DNA from: Crotalaria pallida
Taxonomy: Eukaryota; Streptophyta; Magnoliopsida; Fabales; Fabaceae
Length of the DNA: 64,000 nt
Reading direction: 5' to 3'
NCBI GenBank assembly: GCA_037953625.1
Contig: CM075650.1
Coordinates: forward strand, 1,738,501 to 1,802,500
Shown here: in pieces, positions 45,715 to 57,637 of the stretch
Layout: the number at the start of each line of letters is the position of its first letter
How positions within the stretch are numbered: the first letter of the stretch is position 1
Position numbers and translations under genes: made by a program
Notes under the pieces: model-generated
What the model was told of the DNA's origin: nothing
Databases searched by the model: none
The model's input: the letters and a program-made list of their open reading frames with translations, nothing else

Positions 45715-47828
45715 AATCAAGGTATTAGATTATGAATAAATCCTATTTTGAGTTGGATTGGATGATGTAAAGAAAATGGTTTCGAAATTCTTTGGTTTCT
45801 AAAACTATACTTCATAACCGGTTAGAATTTCTTGTAACCGGTTAGAAGCTGAAAGTTTGAAATAAAAATTTAAGTCCTTTGTGAAGGAACTTTTGGTATC
45901 AATAAACATTTTCCTCCAATCCAAACTCAATGTTAATCACCTAAGTAAAATTTAAGAAAGGATTTAGTGTGGTAAAATAACTTAATACCTTGATTCATCA
46001 TTGAAATTGATTTGAGGGGATTGAATCATAATACTTATGGATTAATCAAGAATTGAAATTAAGGAGTACTCCAATCGGAGAAGGTAGAAAATTGAGCTGG
46101 ATAATGCAAAGGAGTCAATAGATACTAAGATAAGAAGGTTGTGATTCATGAACAAGTTTGGAGTTCGAAAGTATGAATGACAATAAGAAGAGGGAGAGTT
46201 GAATGTAAGATAAAGGCGATGGATGGAGTTTCTAAAAGATTATGACTTTAAGCTCCATTATCATCCTGGCATGGCAAACATAGTTGTAGACGATTTGAGC
46301 TGAAAGGCTATTCATGTGAGCTCAATGATGGTTAACGAGGTTATTCTGATCGAGGAGTTCAGAGACCTAAGTCTGGTAACCCAAGAGGAACCCTCTAGCC
46401 TCAAATTGGGAATGTTGCAAATGGTCAACGAATTCTTGGATCGGATTCATGAATTATAACCAGAAGATGAGGAGCTGAAAGGGACGAATGAGATTTAATC
46501 TTTAGAGCTAAAGTTGGTGATTATGGATATTGGAAAATATATTATGGAAGTAAGGGAATTAGGAAGTGTTGTCTAGGACAATCTAGAGGAGAGATCTAAA
46601 GGCAATCACTTCAAGAATAGATTATGTTCAAACCCAAGTTAGCTATCAACTATCAAGGAATAAGGAATTTCTCAATGTTGGAAGCATGTGTGAGGACTAT
46701 GGGAAAGTACATGAACTTCATGCGAGAAAGGTCTGAGTTCAGAATAAGAGGAAGAATGATGAAATACAGGCCCAACTAGAGAAAGAGGAAAAATAAATGG
46801 GAGAATATCAATCACCGAAATATCGAGGTTAAGGAATCCTCGATTGGAGAAAGGTGACTAAGGAGGAAATAGGAAGGGAACATTTGTCCATCTCAAGGTG
46901 AAAACGGTGAAGCACATCACTTTGAGTTTAAATGTGATGTACCTAAGGGAATAGCCAATTCCGATTGTAGGAAGCTGGAGTATTATTCACCAAATTGATT
47001 TGAAGGGAAAGGTGAGAAAGGAATGGACGAATCCAGCACGAGAAGAAGTCATCGGCCGAGATGAGAGTTGAGTGTCATCCTGGCGTAGACAACCCAAGCC
47101 TATCTCTTCCTTTGATCTGAGTTAACGTAGTTACATGTTTTCGACTACGTTAATCTAATCGTTTGAGAGTATCAATATCCTGTTGGAAGTTCAACTCCAA
47201 TCTTTCTGTGATCAAAACCTTTATCACAGTTGGATGTGATAATATCTGTGGACGCTACAGAAAATAGAGAGATCAGTTATGGCTAGAGAGATTAACAACC
47301 ACCGGGATAGGACAAATCTTTGTCTCCCCAACGGAAATGTCTCTAGAACTTGACTATCTAACTAAGTCTGATAGTGATAATTACCCTATCTTTAAGTTCA
47401 TCTAACTTAAAGACCTGTCGTATGATCTTTCTTGTGAAAGATTATATCTAAAAGGGATGATTTTGTTATTAATGGTTTGAATATTAGGACTGATCACCCT
47501 AATGTCATAAACTATTAAGGAATAAAGTCATACAAATGTTTCTTTGATCGTGCTCGAGAGATCAGAGTGCGCAGCCCAAAAAGTTTATTGAAAAATGTTT
47601 TAATTGAAAAATATTTGTGTGAAGTATAAAGAGTATTTCTTTTAAAAGAAATTCTTTCACCTAAGAGCTTTATGCAAAGAATTTTAGTTTAAGGTGAAAG
47701 GTTTTATTAGAAAGGTTTCGAAATAAAAGAACTATATCGAAACTCTTTTAAGTGGGGGAGAACCCTAAAGAACAAATTTTTGGAAGCTAGATGAATTTCG
47801 GGGACGAAATTTTTAAGTGGGGGAGTAG
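45715..47828 (+). pseudogene. Right D arm internal region
   Basis: Inverse copy of 43180-45355. The RNase H/linker remnant is at about 46201-46475, with stops. A palindrome pair like those in the LTR lies near 45820-45845. It ends with the tract AAGTGGGGGAG and the LTR at 47829; a second such tract near 47750 suggests a short duplication. Confidence 0.7.
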
Positions 47829-50800
47829 TGTAACACCCCTAATTTTCGTCTCCCAAATAACCAAGAAATTATTTATAACAATTATTTTATAATTGATTTA
47901 TATTAATTTCGAAGGTTTTAGTTTTTGTACATTATGTGTTTTTATTATATAAAAATATGAGATATATTTTTATATGGTTATTTTGTTCAAAAATGTGAAT
48001 ATTGTAATTTAGTCCTTGGGTTGGGACCTAATTTCAATATTAAAAAGGTGTTTGAAGAAAAAGTAATTAAATTATTAATTTTTGAATTTTATTAGTATGT
48101 AACCGGTTAGAAGGGCTCTGTAACCGGTTACACGATGAACCCAGAAACTGGGTTAGTGCGTTTGATGAGTAATCACGCGTTTTAACCCAGAAATCGCCAC
48201 GATTATTGCATGGATTGAGTGGCAACACACGCATCGCCCTGCATGGAGGTCTAATTTCTCTATAAATAGGTGGATTTCTGATGGATTAGGGGTTGCTCAA
48301 TTGATTTCTTGTTGAAGAAGCTGGGTTAGGGTTCCAAAATCGTGAGGGAAAATTCTCATTCATCTCTGAGTTTTGTTGAGCGAGTGTTACACATTCACAA
48401 AGCTCACATCAAGGGCTTTGTGTAGACATAGAATTTGTGAGCTGAGAGTTAGTGTGGAAGGGGAAATCAAGCTTGGAAGTTGAAGGTAGAAAGCTGAGTT
48501 CTCTGTTGATTCTGATTCTGGAAGCTGATTTCCAGACTCGATTTTGGTAAGCTTAGTCAATCCCTAAGTCTCAAACCTCTTTGATTCTCTAGTGCATGTT
48601 ACCTACTTTGAATTCTAACTATTTTCCCCAATCTCTTTGGCCAATTACTATGTCAAATTTTCTGGTCTTTGGACCCTGTTGATGGAAATAGTGGCTGAGA
48701 GCAGAACCTAGGATTTATGGGGAATCTATGTTGGAGCCTTTCTCTCTGCAATGTTTTGGATCAAACACGAATCTAAGGTAAGGGGGAAGCTTACTATTTT
48801 CTAGAATGAGAATAAATTGTGGTAGAATATAGGATGAGTCACCAAGAGACTCAAAGGGCATAAGTTGAAATGGATAGATAGCTTGGAGGCCAATTTGAGC
48901 TCAATTGTTGTTTTGAGCAACTTTAATTTGATGCATGCAAACTATAAAAATGCTGAATTTTGTGTTTAAGTGCTTGATTTAAGTTTTGTTGTGTTAAATC
49001 GTGTTTATGTGAACTTTGATGCAATTTGATGCAATAAAATTGATGCATGCAATATGAATGTGTTTCTGGGTGCAAACATGTTTATTTTAAGGCATATTAA
49101 CTTTGTGCATACTGAAACTTGGTTAGATTTGAGAAAGGAAGAAAATGAGTTGTCAAAACTCTTGTTTTAAGGGTCAGACTGCATAATCTAACCGGTTACA
49201 CGATTTTCGTAACCGGTTAGACACTGCAAATCTTCAAAGAAAAATTGAGTTACAGATCAGACCTGAAATGTTAATGGTTTTTTCTCAAATCTAAGCCTTA
49301 ATTTCAATATACATGATCTGAATATGAGTGGTTATAATTCAGATTGACAAGATTCCAATTTATGCCTTAAATTAATGAAATAATTTCAAGAGAAATTGTG
49401 TTCATTGGAAAAGGATATGTGATTTGGACTTTTGAATGATGAAACAATGGTTTTTGAGGTATAAAACAAAGTTAAAAGTGTTTTGGATTGGGTAAAGAAT
49501 TCAAGAAAAAGGGGTTTTTCTGAATTGCAATGGTAAACAGTTTAGGTCTGTAATTCTAACCGGTTAGCTTGAAACTGTAACCGGTTAGTACCTGAATCTG
49601 GAAAATAAAAAGTTAAGTTTCAAATACCATTGAGGATGTATTACTCAATCTGGGTTTTAAAAAGGGCATATTTTGAGAAAATTCAAAGGGGAATTTTATG
49701 CCAAATGTTATACCTCAAATAAATCATTCAAAAGAGAAATAGGAGTATTTCTAAATCACAGTAATTAATGGAAAGACCAACCTTAGGAATTGTGTATGCA
49801 ATGCATGCATAGAGAAAGATAATATAATAGGTTGGCAAGGATTGTTTATCCTGTTCTGGGAACATGGCCCTGTACTCTAAGAGTACTAAATTGATGCAAC
49901 CTACTTGATGACACATTCTGCGAATGTGGCCATTGTCTGGGACATGGTTTATTTGCTGCGTTCTGGGAACGTGATGCACACTCTGGGAGTGGTGCTTGAT
50001 TATATTCCAAGTATGGTTTGCGATACGTTCTGGGAACGTATGAATGTGTTTTGGGAACACATTAATATAATAATTGGATTAAAGATAAAAACCAACCTTG
50101 ATGATTGTGCATCCATATAGATTGGAAGTTTGGTTGGTAGGAGCGTTTATCATATTCTGGGAATATGAGGAGGGTACTCCGGGAGTACCAAATTATAACC
50201 TACTTGATGACACATTATAGATATGTGGCCAGTGTCTGGGACCTGGTTTATACGTTCTGGGAACGTATGTTGGTGTTCTGGGAACACTTTGATAAGCAAC
50301 CTACTGGATGACACATTATAGATATGTGGCCAGTGTCTGGGACCTGGTTTTTGTACGTTCTGGGAACGTATGCGTTATGGGAACGTGATGCACACTCTGG
50401 GATTGATGCTTATTTATCCAAGTATGGTTTGCTACACGTTCTGGGAACGTGATGCACACTCTGGGAGTGAATGCTTATCATCCAAGTATGGTTTGGCATT
50501 ACGTTCTGGGAACGAATGTCAGTGTTCCGGGAACACAATGGTGTATCGGATGGACGTCCAAGATGGACTTTTAGAGACCTCAGTTGTGGAAGGAAATCAT
50601 GCATCATGCCACCTGCATTGAAAGAATTATTATGATTAACCGGGTGTGCTCATATGATTATGCATCATGATTTGCTACATGCTAACTTGTGGATGTTAGT
50701 TTTATTCTCATTTGATTATGCGAATACATATAGCTAACCCCCATGCCCTTATTAGGTGTTGATCGTGCATCTAGCTTGCACAAGAATCAGTAAGGGGAGA

Positions 50801-51241
50801 TGTCACTTAGATGCTTGCAGAGTGTAGAAAATGTGGGTTGGGAACCCGTTGTGCAGATATCGAGGATCCGACCAGAAGGATGTTGGGACAAAGGACCAGT
50901 GACCAACTCTATGACATTTCTATTTGAATAGAACTTATATGATACATATTTTGGAAAAAGGTATCATAAGAGGAATTCAGTTTCATAATTATACTTATTT
51001 GGTATTAATGGACTTGTTACACTTGATAAATTTTGGGGGTACAATATGACAACTTTACTATGTTTCCGCAAACTCTGATTTTGTTAGTCAACCTCATTAC
51101 TAATCAAGTGTTTGTGAAAAAGAATTTTCAAGGGAAGGGAAAATTATTATTTTCAGATCTTTTTCCAACGATAACAAGTCCAAGTTTTCATAAACTTCTT
51201 ACTTTTCTTATAAAGTAAGATGATATACAAGGAGTGTTACA
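47829..51241 (+). repeat. Right D LTR (3413 bp)
   Basis: TGTAACACCCC to GAGTGTTACA. AACCGGTT pairs at 48101/48122, 49190/49211 and 49558/49579, TATA 48261, hairpin 48396-48422, donor-like TTTTG|GTAAGCTTAG near 48548, hairpin array 49850-50545 and TCCGC motif 51063. From about 48150 to 48780 it differs strongly from the left LTR, while from 48800 on the two are almost the same. Only CTTTTATGGT of the primer region remains before element C at 51252. Confidence 0.92.
49850..50545 (+). other. Hairpin array, right D LTR
   Basis: Sense-strand view of the same array: stem-TGG-stem units such as ACGTTC-TGG-GAACGT, CACTC-TGG-GAGTG, CATATTC-TGG-GAATATG and GTGTTC-CGG-GAACAC. It is nearly identical to the left arm, including unit order. 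Confidence 0.82.
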
Positions 51242-51253
51242 CTTTTATGGTGT

Positions 51254-52614
51254 TCAAACTCCAGAGCCGATGTGCTTTCCAAGTTGGCAAGCACCAAAGG
51301 CGGAGGGAATAATAAAAGTCTCATTCAAGAACAGATCGTGACCCCAAGCGTAGTAATGGCCATTTCAGTATTGCCGAACTGGATGACTCCGATTAGGGCA
51401 TACCTCGAACATGGAATACTCCCTGCCGATCAAAAGGAAGCAAAGACACTTAAGAGAAAGGCAGCTGAGTATGTCATTATGGACGGAGTCCTTTATAGAA
51501 GAGGAATGTCATCCCCACTCCTCCGATGTCTTACCTCCGAGGAAGCTCAGGAGACCTTGAACGAGGTCTATGGAGGATTGGGGAGCCACCACGTCGGAGG
51601 AAAATCCTTGGCAAGGAAGATACTAAGGGCCGGATATTTCTGGCCAACCTTAGTTATGGATTCCATTGACCATGTGCGACGATGTCCTCAATGCCAATTC
51701 TTCAGAGATGTTTACCAGAAACCGTCCGAGGAGCTCCACTCCCTAGCCTCCCCCTGGCCTTTCAGCATGTGGGGGATGGACATTGTGGGACAGTTCCCAA
51801 CGGCTCCAGGCCAGCTAAAATTCATCGTGGAGCAATAGACTACTTCACCAAATGGATCGAAGCGGAGCCCCTAGCAACCATCACTTCGGCAAGGATCAAG
51901 AAGTTTTTTATGAAACAAGTCATCTCCCGTTTCGGCCTTCCTCTCACATTGATCACCGACAATGGCAGTCAATTCGCCGCCAACAACTTCCAGATATTAG
52001 CTGAGAGTCTCGGGATCTCTCATCGGTTTTCTTCAGTAGAACATCCCCAGACTAACGGCCAAGCTGAGGCCGCCAACCGAGCTATCGTTGACGGCCTCAA
52101 GAAGAGAATTACACAGGCCAAAGGAGCATGGGCCGATCTCCTACCCGAGGTCCTCTGGTCAATCAGGACCACGGTTCAGTCCTCAACCGGAGAAACCCCC
52201 TTCAGACTCACCTATGGGTGTGATACGGTCATCCCCATCGAACGAAGGATTCATACCTTCCGAATGAGGGACAGACCCGAGGAGGAAAATGGAAATTTGA
52301 TCAAAGAAGACTTGATACTGGCCGAAGAGATCCGGGACGCTGCCTCTGCTCGGGAAAAGAAAGCAAAAGAAAGGCAAGCCAAATAGTATAACAAAACCGT
52401 ACAACCCAGGTCTTTTGAGGTCGGTGATCTCGTTCTCAGGAGAGCCGACATCGGTCTTAAAAACCGAAGAGATGGAAAATTCGCTCAAAATTGGGAAGGC
52501 CCCTACAGAGTCATTTCAAAAACACACTCTAGGGCATACAGACTGGAAACCATTGAAGGGGCCAAGCTCAAAAATTCTTGGAACGTCGCAAAACTGAGAA
52601 CCTACTTCAGCTAG
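51254..52614 (+). pseudogene. pol: Element C integrase, disrupted
   Basis: Begins with the RNase H tail SNSRADVLSKLAS typical of Tat/Athila elements. In the zinc finger the first His position reads EVYGG rather than EVH, the second His (SHH) and RCPQC are kept. Core motifs are GMDIVG (D), ITDNGSQF (D) and HPQTNGQAEAANR (E). A one-base loss near 51832 shifts the frame, with a stop at 51836; TAG at 52384 interrupts the C-terminal part, which otherwise stays open to 52614. No chromodomain, consistent with Tat rather than Tekay. Confidence 0.92.
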
Positions 52615-53557
52615 GTTTACCTCAGAGGTTATCGATCGCCCCGGCTAAAAGTTTAAGTTCTATCTTCATTTTTGATAAACAGTTTACACCTAATTCCCTT
52701 AGTCATGCTCTTACTTTCCACTTTGGGATATTTCCATCTTTTTAATTCATAGGCAATGTACTCATGTCTACAATTAATGAAAAGTACAAACTTGCTCATA
52801 CTCAAGTGCAATAGTTTTATATACGTACGTACTAGCTTCTCATTTAGCACTAGCCACCTAAATGTTGCATGGCGCTATGCACAGCCAACGTCTTCTAGAT
52901 AAGATCGGCTCATATGCACAGTGTACAAGGGACACCCGTTAAAGAACAGACTGCTGTGAAATGTTTTTACATAGCTTCACTCAGCACTCACTGAGTCTTC
53001 CGAGTTCCCTACCGTATGCACTTATATACAGTACCTTTATTCAGAGGAAAACTTATAAGATTACTGCACTCACTGAGTCTTCCGAGTTCGTCCGAACTAT
53101 TAATACGAAATTTCAAATTCGATCGGGCCGAAATACAACAAGTTGGTAAAAGACTTGTATTCTCAAAGGTAGTTTTACTTAGTTATTTAAAAATGACTTC
53201 GGACGCAGTATACATGCAACAAGTTAAAGCAAAAACTTGCATAAAAATTACAATATGCGATAAGTATCAAATACTTGCATCCCTTTTATAAACTTCTCAG
53301 GTTGCCACCTAAGTGGACGCAATTCAGATCCGAGGTCGGACGAATAAACGTGCAACAAGTTGGTAAACAAAAACTCACATTTATGCAACAAGTTAGAATA
53401 AAAACTTGCATAGATATGATAGCATACAACAAGTTAAAACTGGAAAGGACTTGCATAAGAATAAAATGTTGTACACAATAAAGCAAAATACAATCCAATA
53501 TTGTCAAACATGTTACAAAAAACATTGACAAATCGCAAGCTACCTAGCATAAGGGGC
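52615..53557 (+). repeat. Element C spacer with inverted-repeat words
   Basis: No gene. At 53130-53465 the words CAACAAGTT and AAACTTGCA alternate four times, so each pair can form a stem (TGCAA..AAGTT with AACTTGCA). An AGAGGAAAACTTATAAG segment near 53042 is shared with B. Confidence 0.6.
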
Positions 53558-55380
53558 TTAAGCTGCTTCATCTTCAACATCGGACAGGACAACCGTGTTC
53601 GGGTTGAACTCCTCGTCCGGTTTCTCCACCAAAGGATTGGGCAGGTTCTCCTCGAGTTGGTCAAGGTCAACCTCAAGCCCATCCTTATCATAATCAACCA
53701 TCTTCCCCTCCTCCACCCCGAACCCAGCAAAGGCGCCGATATACCGAATCCGGAGCCCTCGGTTCAGGTGAAGAATCTGCTCTATTGCACTGGTAAAAAT
53801 TTTACTTGCCGCCCTCTCAAGATTGAAATCCGATTCATGTGCGGCTACCTTGTGTTTAAGAGCCTGAGCGTCTCTCCTCTTCAGCAGTGTCCTCACCTTC
53901 TCCACCTCGGCCAGTCCTTCCTGTCGACCAGCCTCCTTTGCCTCCGCCGTCGCTTGGGCCAGGGCCTCCTCTTGACTTTTCCGAAGCTCCTCCATCTCCT
54001 GACGGTGTTTCTCTCCTAACTCAGCCAACTATTGCTCGACAGAATTTTTACTACTCCTCAGCTCCGCCACTTCAGCTGCCATATCGGCCCGGGCCCTCTT
54101 TCTGGTTGGCGACACGCCTTCCGCAACATCATCCGCAACATCGGCCAACACATTGAAAATATTTGTTGACCTCTTCAAGTGATAGGCCAACCCTTCGGCC
54201 ATCTTCTTCCACTCGGCTCCCGACATCTTTACGAGTGTCTCTTTGACTGAGACCCTAGTAGTGGGAGTCGTCGGCCTTGGGGTACTGGCAGCATTAACGT
54301 GCTCGGTACTTGGATATGGAGAGTGAAGAGGTGGCGGGGTAGTGATCACCGCAGGCGGAGCAGAGTGCGGAAGAGCGGAGTCGGCGGACGTTGTGTCAGC
54401 AGTAGCGGCCTCATTGGAAGTACTCTCCGACTTCTTTCTCTTGCGGCTCAGCGCAGCCTTCAATGCCTTAGACGACATTGCTGACCAAAATTCCTCTGCA
54501 AACAAAAAGACGAGGAAAAATCAGTAAAAAAAAAATTTACAAGAGTATAAGTGCGAGATTAACTACCAATTTTGCCTAAAACGTCGTTGTCAGAACATTT
54601 CATGAAAACTCCAATATCAAGTTGCAATTTCCGGGCATGATATTCGTTTTGGAAGTGGTGGACTGTGGCGGCCTCATCGGCATCAAGAGTCGCGCCCGAC
54701 CACCTTTGTGGCATGCCGAGGTGGCGATCGAAGAACTCCGGGGTCCACTCCAAGGGAAACCTCGGACCCGTATCGTCCCGAAACCAAGGTCGGCCAGTGC
54801 CCACGAACTTGTACTTGAAGAATCTGGGCTTAAAGTGCTTCCAAGATTCCGTAAACATTCCGAACAGTCCACAGCGAGCTCGGGCTTTGGCCGATACCCA
54901 AAGTCGTCCGGTAACCCCGTCTTTGTTACTGACGAACGGGTTGTACATCCACAGAAAGAGCCGAACTGTGCATACCAACCCTTTGGCCCGGCAATACTTT
55001 TGAAACGCCCTCAAGAACGACCAGGTGTTGGGATGAAGTTGCGAAGGAGCCAGTCCGAGCTCTTTCAGAACCCTCATCTCGAGGTTGGTGAACGGCAAAG
55101 TCACGCCGAGGTTGTGAATCAAGTCGGCATAAAAAAAGAAGGAGTCGCCATCAGTCTTGGTGCATATTCGGTCATTCGCTGAACAAGGAAGAACCTCGTA
55201 TGAAATACCAGCGGCATCTCCCGAACAGGGTAGTATAGCTCTCTTCACGTCGGAGAGCTTATCCTCGGAATCTAAGCTGGATCGCACTCCCTTTGGCTCC
55301 ACGTCGACCCATTGATATTGGTCGGCATCGGTGGGCGCAGGGTACAGCTCAGGTCGGCTGACGCATTTCCTGGGCGGCAT
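53558..55380 (-). pseudogene. Two-exon antisense gene of element C
   Basis: Predicted exons on minus are 55380-54567 and 54495-53558. Together they give 584 codons including the stop, in one frame, interrupted only by TAG at 54029-54031. Exon 1 from MPPRK carries a domain like the plant 'putative gypsy type transposon' family (Pfam Transposase_28): FYADLIHNLGVTLPFT, LKELGLAPSQLHPN, then a Phe/Trp-rich stretch. Exon 2 has a KRKKSE basic patch, a Ser/Thr/Pro-rich linker, an Ala/Glu-rich coiled coil and an acidic tail. Antisense ORFs are known in Tat-lineage elements; function unsettled. Open reading continues upstream of MPPRK to about 55780, so the start is uncertain. Confidence 0.75.
54496..54566 (-). 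other. Predicted 71-nt intron in antisense gene
   Basis: Minus strand: exon end GGCAAAATTG|GTAGTT, a T-rich body, then TTTTTGTTTGCAG|AGGAATTTTGG. Joining gives GKI-E-EFW and keeps frame between two otherwise separate ORFs. Length and U-richness fit a small plant intron. Confidence 0.7.
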
Positions 55381-55790
55381 GGTACCTGTGGAAGAATAGG
55401 GGAGCTCGATGTTAGTCCTACGGGTTACAAAGAATAACCCCCCCAGTAAGCCCCCCTCGAAGTCGTTCCGAGGGGCGAGCAACCCCCCTATACCATAGGC
55501 ACCCCCCCATTCATATCCTCCTCCTTCCCTTATATTCTCAAGTTCGAAATAATCCCCACCACCAATAAACACGGCCCAGGCGTATTGCCAAACCCACTCT
55601 TTCCTCCGCTCCCAATCCCGAGGATAGACTATCTCAACGGGATCGACCTCTAGAACCTGCTCCGCATTTTCCTCGTCAACCCCCAGGGAGGAACAGGATG
55701 AGGAAGAAGAGCCGTCCTCCTCCTCGTTACTGTTACAGGATAGGGAAAGGCCATTCCCTACCCTATTTCCTACTCATAATGAACCCAGTA
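55381..55790 (-). other. Upstream open extension of antisense gene
   Basis: In frame with MPPRK, open back to a TGA near 55783. It includes an acidic/Ser-rich stretch and a protein-like segment VEIVYPRDWERRKEWVW, then a Gly-rich part. An acceptor-like CTTCCACAG sits just before the MPPRK ATG, so this may be a further exon plus intron rather than one reading frame. Confidence 0.35.
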
Positions 55791-56490
55791 TACCCCTTTG
55801 ATTTCTTAAAAAGTGAAAACAAAAACCCCCCAACAAGTCCTAAAACACTCCAAACCCAGAGACATTATAAGCCACCAAATTTCATTCCCCAAGAATAACA
55901 CAAAACCCGACAGACAGAAAAAACCACCCCTATAGAAGCAGAACCTTTAGAATCCTAAATCTTACCCAAACGAACCAGAACAGGGAAGAAGAAAAGGCAA
56001 AAACAAAAGGAAAAGAGGAGTGGGAAAATACCTTGAGTATGCGATCGAAAAGGTTGAACGGGAAGGAGGATAACTTGTTGTTAATTTTCTCCGGGGAAGG
56101 AAGGTAAGAGGTGCACGGTTCCAGAATGCAGTTTCGAAGGGAGGAAGGAGAATGGAACTGGTGTGAGTAAATGAAAGAGCAGCCGTTTGGTAGAGAAAAG
56201 AAGAGGAACGGTTTTTGACACGTGCCAAATCAAGAAAAAGCAAACGTCACTTCGGTACTGGTGAGTAGACAGTTGTCAAACCTGCTCCGTCATAATGAAA
56301 GGACGTCAGTAACAGCTGGATCCAGCTCTTGGCAGACTCGTCGTCCGAACTCCCCAGAACCTCGAAACAAGGCTCAGATGGCCTTGACCGAGCTGGGGGG
56401 GCTTATGTGGTGGACTCGGCCCTTATGAGGTGGATTTGGAAAAAGGGCCTAAACCAGAACCTCGGAACTAGGCTCAGATGGCCTTGACCG
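55791..56490. other. Element C region upstream of LTR; possible antisense promoter
   Basis: No gene. It would contain the promoter of the antisense gene, but no clear TATA box stands out. A copy of the polypurine tract and LTR start lies at about 56390-56406. Confidence 0.4.
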
Positions 56491-56504
56491 AGCTGGGGGG
56501 CTTA

Positions 56505-57039
56505 TGTGGTGGACTCGGCCTAGCCGAGGTCCTCGGACTCCTCGCTAAAGACCTAAGGACCCTTCAGGAAGCCCTCTGAGTCTTGGCCGAGCTCAATGCT
56601 CAGCGGCCGAACAGATGCCAGATACGGGCCGACCTCGTGCTCTAACTCAGGTCCGACGGTCAAGTCCGACACCTTCCCAAGTCCGACACCAAGGACATGA
56701 TGACGTCTTCCCTTCTTATCCACAAGGACATCTCACCACCTTATCCGCAAGGACAGCTCATCCACTCATAGCTCAGTACAGGCTGGCCCTACATGGGCCT
56801 AAAGCAAGCCCATTAGGGCAACCAGCTCCCCCTATAAGTAGCTCCGTACTACATGGGGCTCAGGTACGTCCTCTAACCCTAATTGTCACCCTCACACACC
56901 AGTGATTAGGGTTACTCCCCTGGCTCTCTTCCTTAGCCACTGGAGGACTCCCACCAAACATCACATATCAACCCTAGACAGAGGCTCCTTCGAAGGTCTT
57001 CACCTACCCTTGGAGGTCCTCACCGTCTAGGACATCACA
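56505..57039 (+). repeat. Element C 3' LTR (about 535 bp)
   Basis: TGTGGTGGACTCGGCC to GGACATCACA, preceded by GCTGGGGGGCTTA. Homologous to the B LTR but longer and clearly diverged near its 3' end (56870-57030). Confidence 0.85.
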
Positions 57040-57637
57040 AATAGCATCAAAAACCGTTCTCCCATTGATTATAATCCTCTTATTCCATCACTTCTCCATA
57101 AATCCCATATTTGTCATATTTTCCCTCAATATATGACACTTATTCCTACACATCTTGATAAATAACCATCAACCAAATCAAAAAGGAGGACCAATTCAGA
57201 AGTTAAGGCATCAAGACACTAAAGGAAGGCTTGAAGTGGATTTTCTTCTCCCTGAGGTAAGGGAGGAACTCTTTTCCTTTTAGAAAGAAATTAGGTTCTG
57301 GAATTTGTAAATGATTAAATTGCATAAATTTAAACCCTAGGATAGTAAACTCTGCTCTATCACCTACCTGCGTAGGTGAATTAAATATTTCTGGGATTGA
57401 ATAGTATTAAAACCTATAATTTCCCTAATTATGAAATAGTGTAGGTAAAGTGCTCGACGAAATGCCTAGATGAAATCTAAAATTTTAAGAACAACTAGAA
57501 TCCCTATAAACAACGGCTCTGTAATTTAAAACTCTAAAACACAAGTTATTGTACTAATAACTCAATGGCTAATATTAATACACCATAGAAATTATTAATA
57601 AAGGAATATAGACCATAAATTGTAAATGAACTCTATT
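57040..57637 (+). repeat. Element J LTR, part 1
   Basis: AT-rich, no gene. Carries a donor-like CTGAG|GTAAGGGAGG near 57256, as in other families of long LTR. It is interrupted at 57638 by a solo LTR; CTATT at 57633-57637 is the target duplication. Confidence 0.55.

Larger units (their letters stand above)
39722..51251. mobile_element. D: giant inverted repeat of element halves
   Basis: The left arm (about 39756-45355, minus) and right arm (about 45715-51251, plus) are inverted copies of the same 5.5 kb: internal 3' half, polypurine tract, LTR and start of the primer site. The centre (about 45356-45714) contains an RT remnant found only once. Both LTRs have a polypurine tract on one side and a primer-site side on the other, as in a tandem or circular junction rather than a normal 3' LTR. 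The arms are not uniform: the outer 2.4 kb is about 98% identical by eye, the LTR promoter part far less. Confidence 0.85.
51252..57039 (+). mobile_element. Tat-type element C, 5' truncated
   Basis: Starts abruptly inside pol, at the RNase H/integrase junction, right after the D primer-site remnant. Then come integrase (to 52614), a spacer, an antisense gene (53558-55380), a polypurine tract (56491-56504) and a 3' LTR to 57039. Gag, protease and RT are absent. Same LTR family as B. Confidence 0.85.

Noticed and set aside
54622..55182. 186-codon plus-strand frame in element C
   Set aside because: It lies opposite the antisense exon 1, whose domain is recognisable; the plus frame has no known features.
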